Assembly (NCBI GenBank): GCA_036389195.1
Contig: DASVQH010000029.1
Coordinates: 1-6,881 of the forward strand
From: JACCYI01 sp036389195
Lineage (GTDB): Bacteria > Actinomycetota > Thermoleophilia > Solirubrobacterales > Solirubrobacteraceae
Direction: 5' to 3'
DNA length: 6,881 bases
This document shows positions 5,649 through 6,881 of the stretch, one piece after another. The first letter of the stretch is position 1. Every line of letters begins with the position of its first letter. The notes beneath the pieces were generated by a model. It was not told where the DNA came from. It worked only from the letters and a program-made list of their open reading frames with translations, and searched no databases. Both the position numbers and the translations under genes were made by a program.

Positions 5649-5677
5649 AAGTTACGGGAGTCATCGCAATTAGTCAA
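5649..5677 (-). promoter_or_regulatory. Housekeeping-type promoter for the two secreted-protein genes
   Basis: The minus strand has TTGACT (5672-5677), a 17-base spacer and TAACTT (5649-5654). This is close to the sigma-70/SigA consensus with ideal spacing and is the best promoter in the window. Transcription should start near 5642, giving a leader of about 25 bases that contains the GGAGGG site and then the GTA at 5617. It points leftward, away from the PAP2 gene. Confidence 0.65.
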
Positions 5678-5962
5678 GGGATCTTTCGCGGCCCCCACAC
5701 CGTCGCCGAGCCAGCGGTCGGCCGGCTCGCTGATCCTGGAGTGCGCCGCGTGAGTGATGCACGAGCGCCGACTCGCCCTGCCGCACGCGGTGACCGACCA
5801 CGTGTGCGCGGCAAGCGGCCTCAATGCTTCCTCTGTCGAGGCGTTCCCCCGCAAGGTCGGGGCAACCGATCCTGCACTGAAGGAGTTCTCGCGCGCGTCG
5901 CAGCGCGTGCGAAGCCGGGGCGGATGGCGGCGCGGCGTTCGGGAAGGGTAATCCGGGGCTCG
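5678..5962. other. Intergenic stretch upstream of the PAP2 gene, no supported gene
   Basis: Together with the promoter and leader to its left this is about 345 bases without a convincing gene. The PAP2 frame is open across it, but the encoded residues are Arg/Pro-rich and unlike the family. A 65-codon frame from GTG 5754 to 5951 has mixed codon use and no recognisable product. A CCCCG/CGGGG hairpin with a 6-base loop sits at 5847-5862, without a T-tract. Base composition is less G/C-rich than in the flanking genes. The PAP2 promoter must lie here, but I cannot place it; TAATCC at 5949-5954 is a one-mismatch -10 candidate. Confidence 0.5.
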
Positions 5963-6532
5963 ATGCAGCGCACCACGATCCTCGTCCGGGCCGGGTCGCT
6001 CGACCGGGCGCTCTTCACGCGCGTGGCGCGCGGGCGCGGCCCCGGGCTGGACCGGACGCTGCCGCGGCTGTCGGTGGCCGCCAACCACGCGTTCCTGTGG
6101 GTGGGGGCGTCGGCGGTGCTCGGGGTGTTTGGCGGCTCGGCCGGGCGGCGGGCGGCCGCGCGCGGGATGGGCTCGGTGGTGGTCACCTCCGCGTTGGTCA
6201 ACCTGGCCGTCAAGCGGGTCGTGCGGCGGCCGCGGCCGGGGCTGTGGGGCGTCCCGGCGGCGCGGCGGCTGCGGGTTCAGCCGTTGACCACGTCGTTTCC
6301 GTCCGGGCACGCGGCGAGCGCGGCGGCCTTCGCGGTCGGCGCGGGAGTCGAGGCGCCGCGCGTGGGCGCGGCGCTGGCGCCCGTGGCCGCGGCGGTGGCC
6401 TACTCGCGGATCTACGTCGGCGTCCACTACCCGGGCGACGTGGCGGCGGGCGCCGCGATCGGTGCGGCGGTGGCCGCGCTGGGCCGGCGTGTGACGGTGG
6501 GGGTGGGGCGAGGAATCGTCGCCCTGTCCTAA
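5963..6532 (+). CDS. PAP2-family membrane phosphatase
   Basis: An integral membrane acid phosphatase of the PAP2 / lipid phosphate phosphatase type, which uses a histidine nucleophile. All three signature motifs are present, numbering from the ATG at 5963 (189 aa): K84-x6-R91-P92, PSGH (114-117) and SR-x5-H-x3-D (S148, R149, nucleophile H155, D159). Hydrophobic segments are at about 42-60, 66-82, 118-128, 134-147 and 159-175. The N-terminal SLDRALFTRVARG stretch followed by LSVAANHAFLW is typical of short actinobacterial members, whose known or proposed substrates are polyprenyl- or phospholipid-linked phosphates. The exact substrate here is inference. ATG 5963 fits the family N-terminus and follows a GGGG about 5 bases upstream. 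ATG 5924, with GGGGCGG immediately before it, would add 13 residues and cannot be excluded. The stop TAA is followed after 7 bp by a response regulator start, suggesting an operon. Confidence 0.9.
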   Translation: MQRTTILVRAGSLDRALFTRVARGRGPGLDRTLPRLSVAANHAFLWVGASAVLGVFGGSAGRRAAARGMGSVVVTSALVNLAVKRVVRRPRPGLWGVPAARRLRVQPLTTSFPSGHAASAAAFAVGAGVEAPRVGAALAPVAAAVAYSRIYVGVHYPGDVAAGAAIGAAVAALGRRVTVGVGRGIVALS

Positions 6533-6539
6533 GGAGGGC

Positions 6540-6881
6540 ATGACCGATGCCTCTGCCGCCATCCTCGTCGTCGAGGACGACCCTGCGGTCCGCACCTTCC
6601 TCGCCGACAACCTCACCGCCGACGGCTACGAGCTGCACGTCGCCGAGACGATCAGGGACGCCGTGCGCGTCCTCGAGTACAAGCAGCCCGACGTCGCGAT
6701 CGTCGACCTCGGGCTCCCCGACGGGTCCGGGCTCGACCTGCTGGGCCGCGTCCGCGGCGCCGACGGGGTGACCTCGCGGCTCGATCCCGGGCTGCCCGTC
6801 CTGCTGCTGACCGGCCGCGCCGGCGAGCTCGACCGCATCCGCGGGTTCGAGCGCGGTGCGGACGACTTCGTGGCCAAGCCG
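6540..6881 (+). CDS. Response regulator, receiver domain (partial, runs off the right end)
   Basis: 114 codons are present before the window ends, still in the receiver domain. Seen: the acidic pocket D13-D14 after ILVVE, phospho-acceptor D56 in VDLGLPDGSG, the switch threonine T91 in LLLTGRAGE, and K113 in VAKP. The YK-x-PD-x-AIVDLGLP pattern and the GADDFVAKP end are those of OmpR/PhoB-type regulators, so a DNA-binding winged helix probably follows outside the window. D56 to T91 spans 35 residues against about 30 in PhoB, while T91 to K113 is the usual 22. This gives a short insertion (around GVTSRLDPG) before strand 4. The ATG at 6540 follows AAGGAGGG with only about 2 bases between GGAGG and ATG, a tight but usable ribosome site. 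It lies 7 bp after the PAP2 stop, so co-transcription is likely. The partner kinase is not in view. The frame has no stop to the edge. Confidence 0.93.
   Translation, partial: MTDASAAILVVEDDPAVRTFLADNLTADGYELHVAETIRDAVRVLEYKQPDVAIVDLGLPDGSGLDLLGRVRGADGVTSRLDPGLPVLLLTGRAGELDRIRGFERGADDFVAKP

Noticed and set aside
5847..5862. CCCCG/CGGGG hairpin as a terminator or riboswitch
   Set aside because: Only 5 bp, no T-tract on either strand, and no conserved flanking elements.
5754..5951. 65-codon plus-strand frame
   Set aside because: Mixed codon quality, no recognised product and a poor ribosome site. Not distinguishable from chance in this composition.
5642..5962. N-terminal extension of the PAP2 protein back to ATG 5642
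   Set aside because: The extra 107 residues are Arg/Pro-rich, match no domain, and overlap the divergent promoter of the secreted pair. The family N-terminus starts near 5963.
6547..6771. Ser/Thr-rich 74-codon frame starting at ATG 6547
   Set aside because: Shadow of the response regulator, whose frame from ATG 6540 carries the full receiver motif set.

Overview
The window is a high-GC bacterial chromosome segment. Genes are densely packed, third codon positions are almost all G or C, and several promoter elements fit an actinobacterial TANNNT -10 box, one of them placed for a leaderless transcript. My best guess is an actinobacterium of the Thermoleophilia/Solirubrobacterales type. This is an inference from composition and from the look of the response regulator and the hypothetical proteins, not a demonstrated placement. 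There are no rRNA, tRNA, CRISPR or insertion sequences.

Layout. (1) 51-1247 (+) is a peptidase M19 (membrane dipeptidase-like) metallohydrolase. Its 3' end overlaps by 16 bp the end of a convergent hypothetical gene at 1232-1696 (-). (2) 1791-2198 (-) is a cysteine-rich hypothetical protein with an apparent leaderless promoter. (3) 2199-2453 is a repeat-bearing intergenic region (four CGATCA direct repeats flanked by an 11-bp inverted repeat) running into a small coding-like frame. That frame lacks a convincing start and ends exactly where glmS ends. (4) 2454-4292 (-) is glmS, glutamine:fructose-6-phosphate aminotransferase. (5) 4569-5617 (-) is a two-gene unit coupled by an ATGA overlap: a small exported four-cysteine protein followed by a second exported or membrane-anchored four-cysteine protein, behind a good TTGACT-N17-TAACTT promoter. 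(6) 5963-6532 (+) is a PAP2-family membrane phosphatase, followed after 7 bp by the start of a response regulator that runs off the right edge (6540-6881).

How the parts relate. GlmS feeds UDP-GlcNAc and peptidoglycan synthesis, the PAP2 enzyme may act on a lipid phosphate such as a polyprenyl carrier, and the M19 enzyme may cleave dipeptides. A loose cell-envelope theme is therefore possible, but only the PAP2/regulator pair and the coupled secreted pair look like true operons.

The most interesting spot is the small exported protein near 5288-5617. Promoter, Shine-Dalgarno, signal peptide and translational coupling are all in place, but the codon at the start position is GTA, not GTG or ATG. 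The nearest canonical start lies just past the predicted signal-peptidase site and would give a cytosolic product. No complete new multi-gene system is visible in this window.
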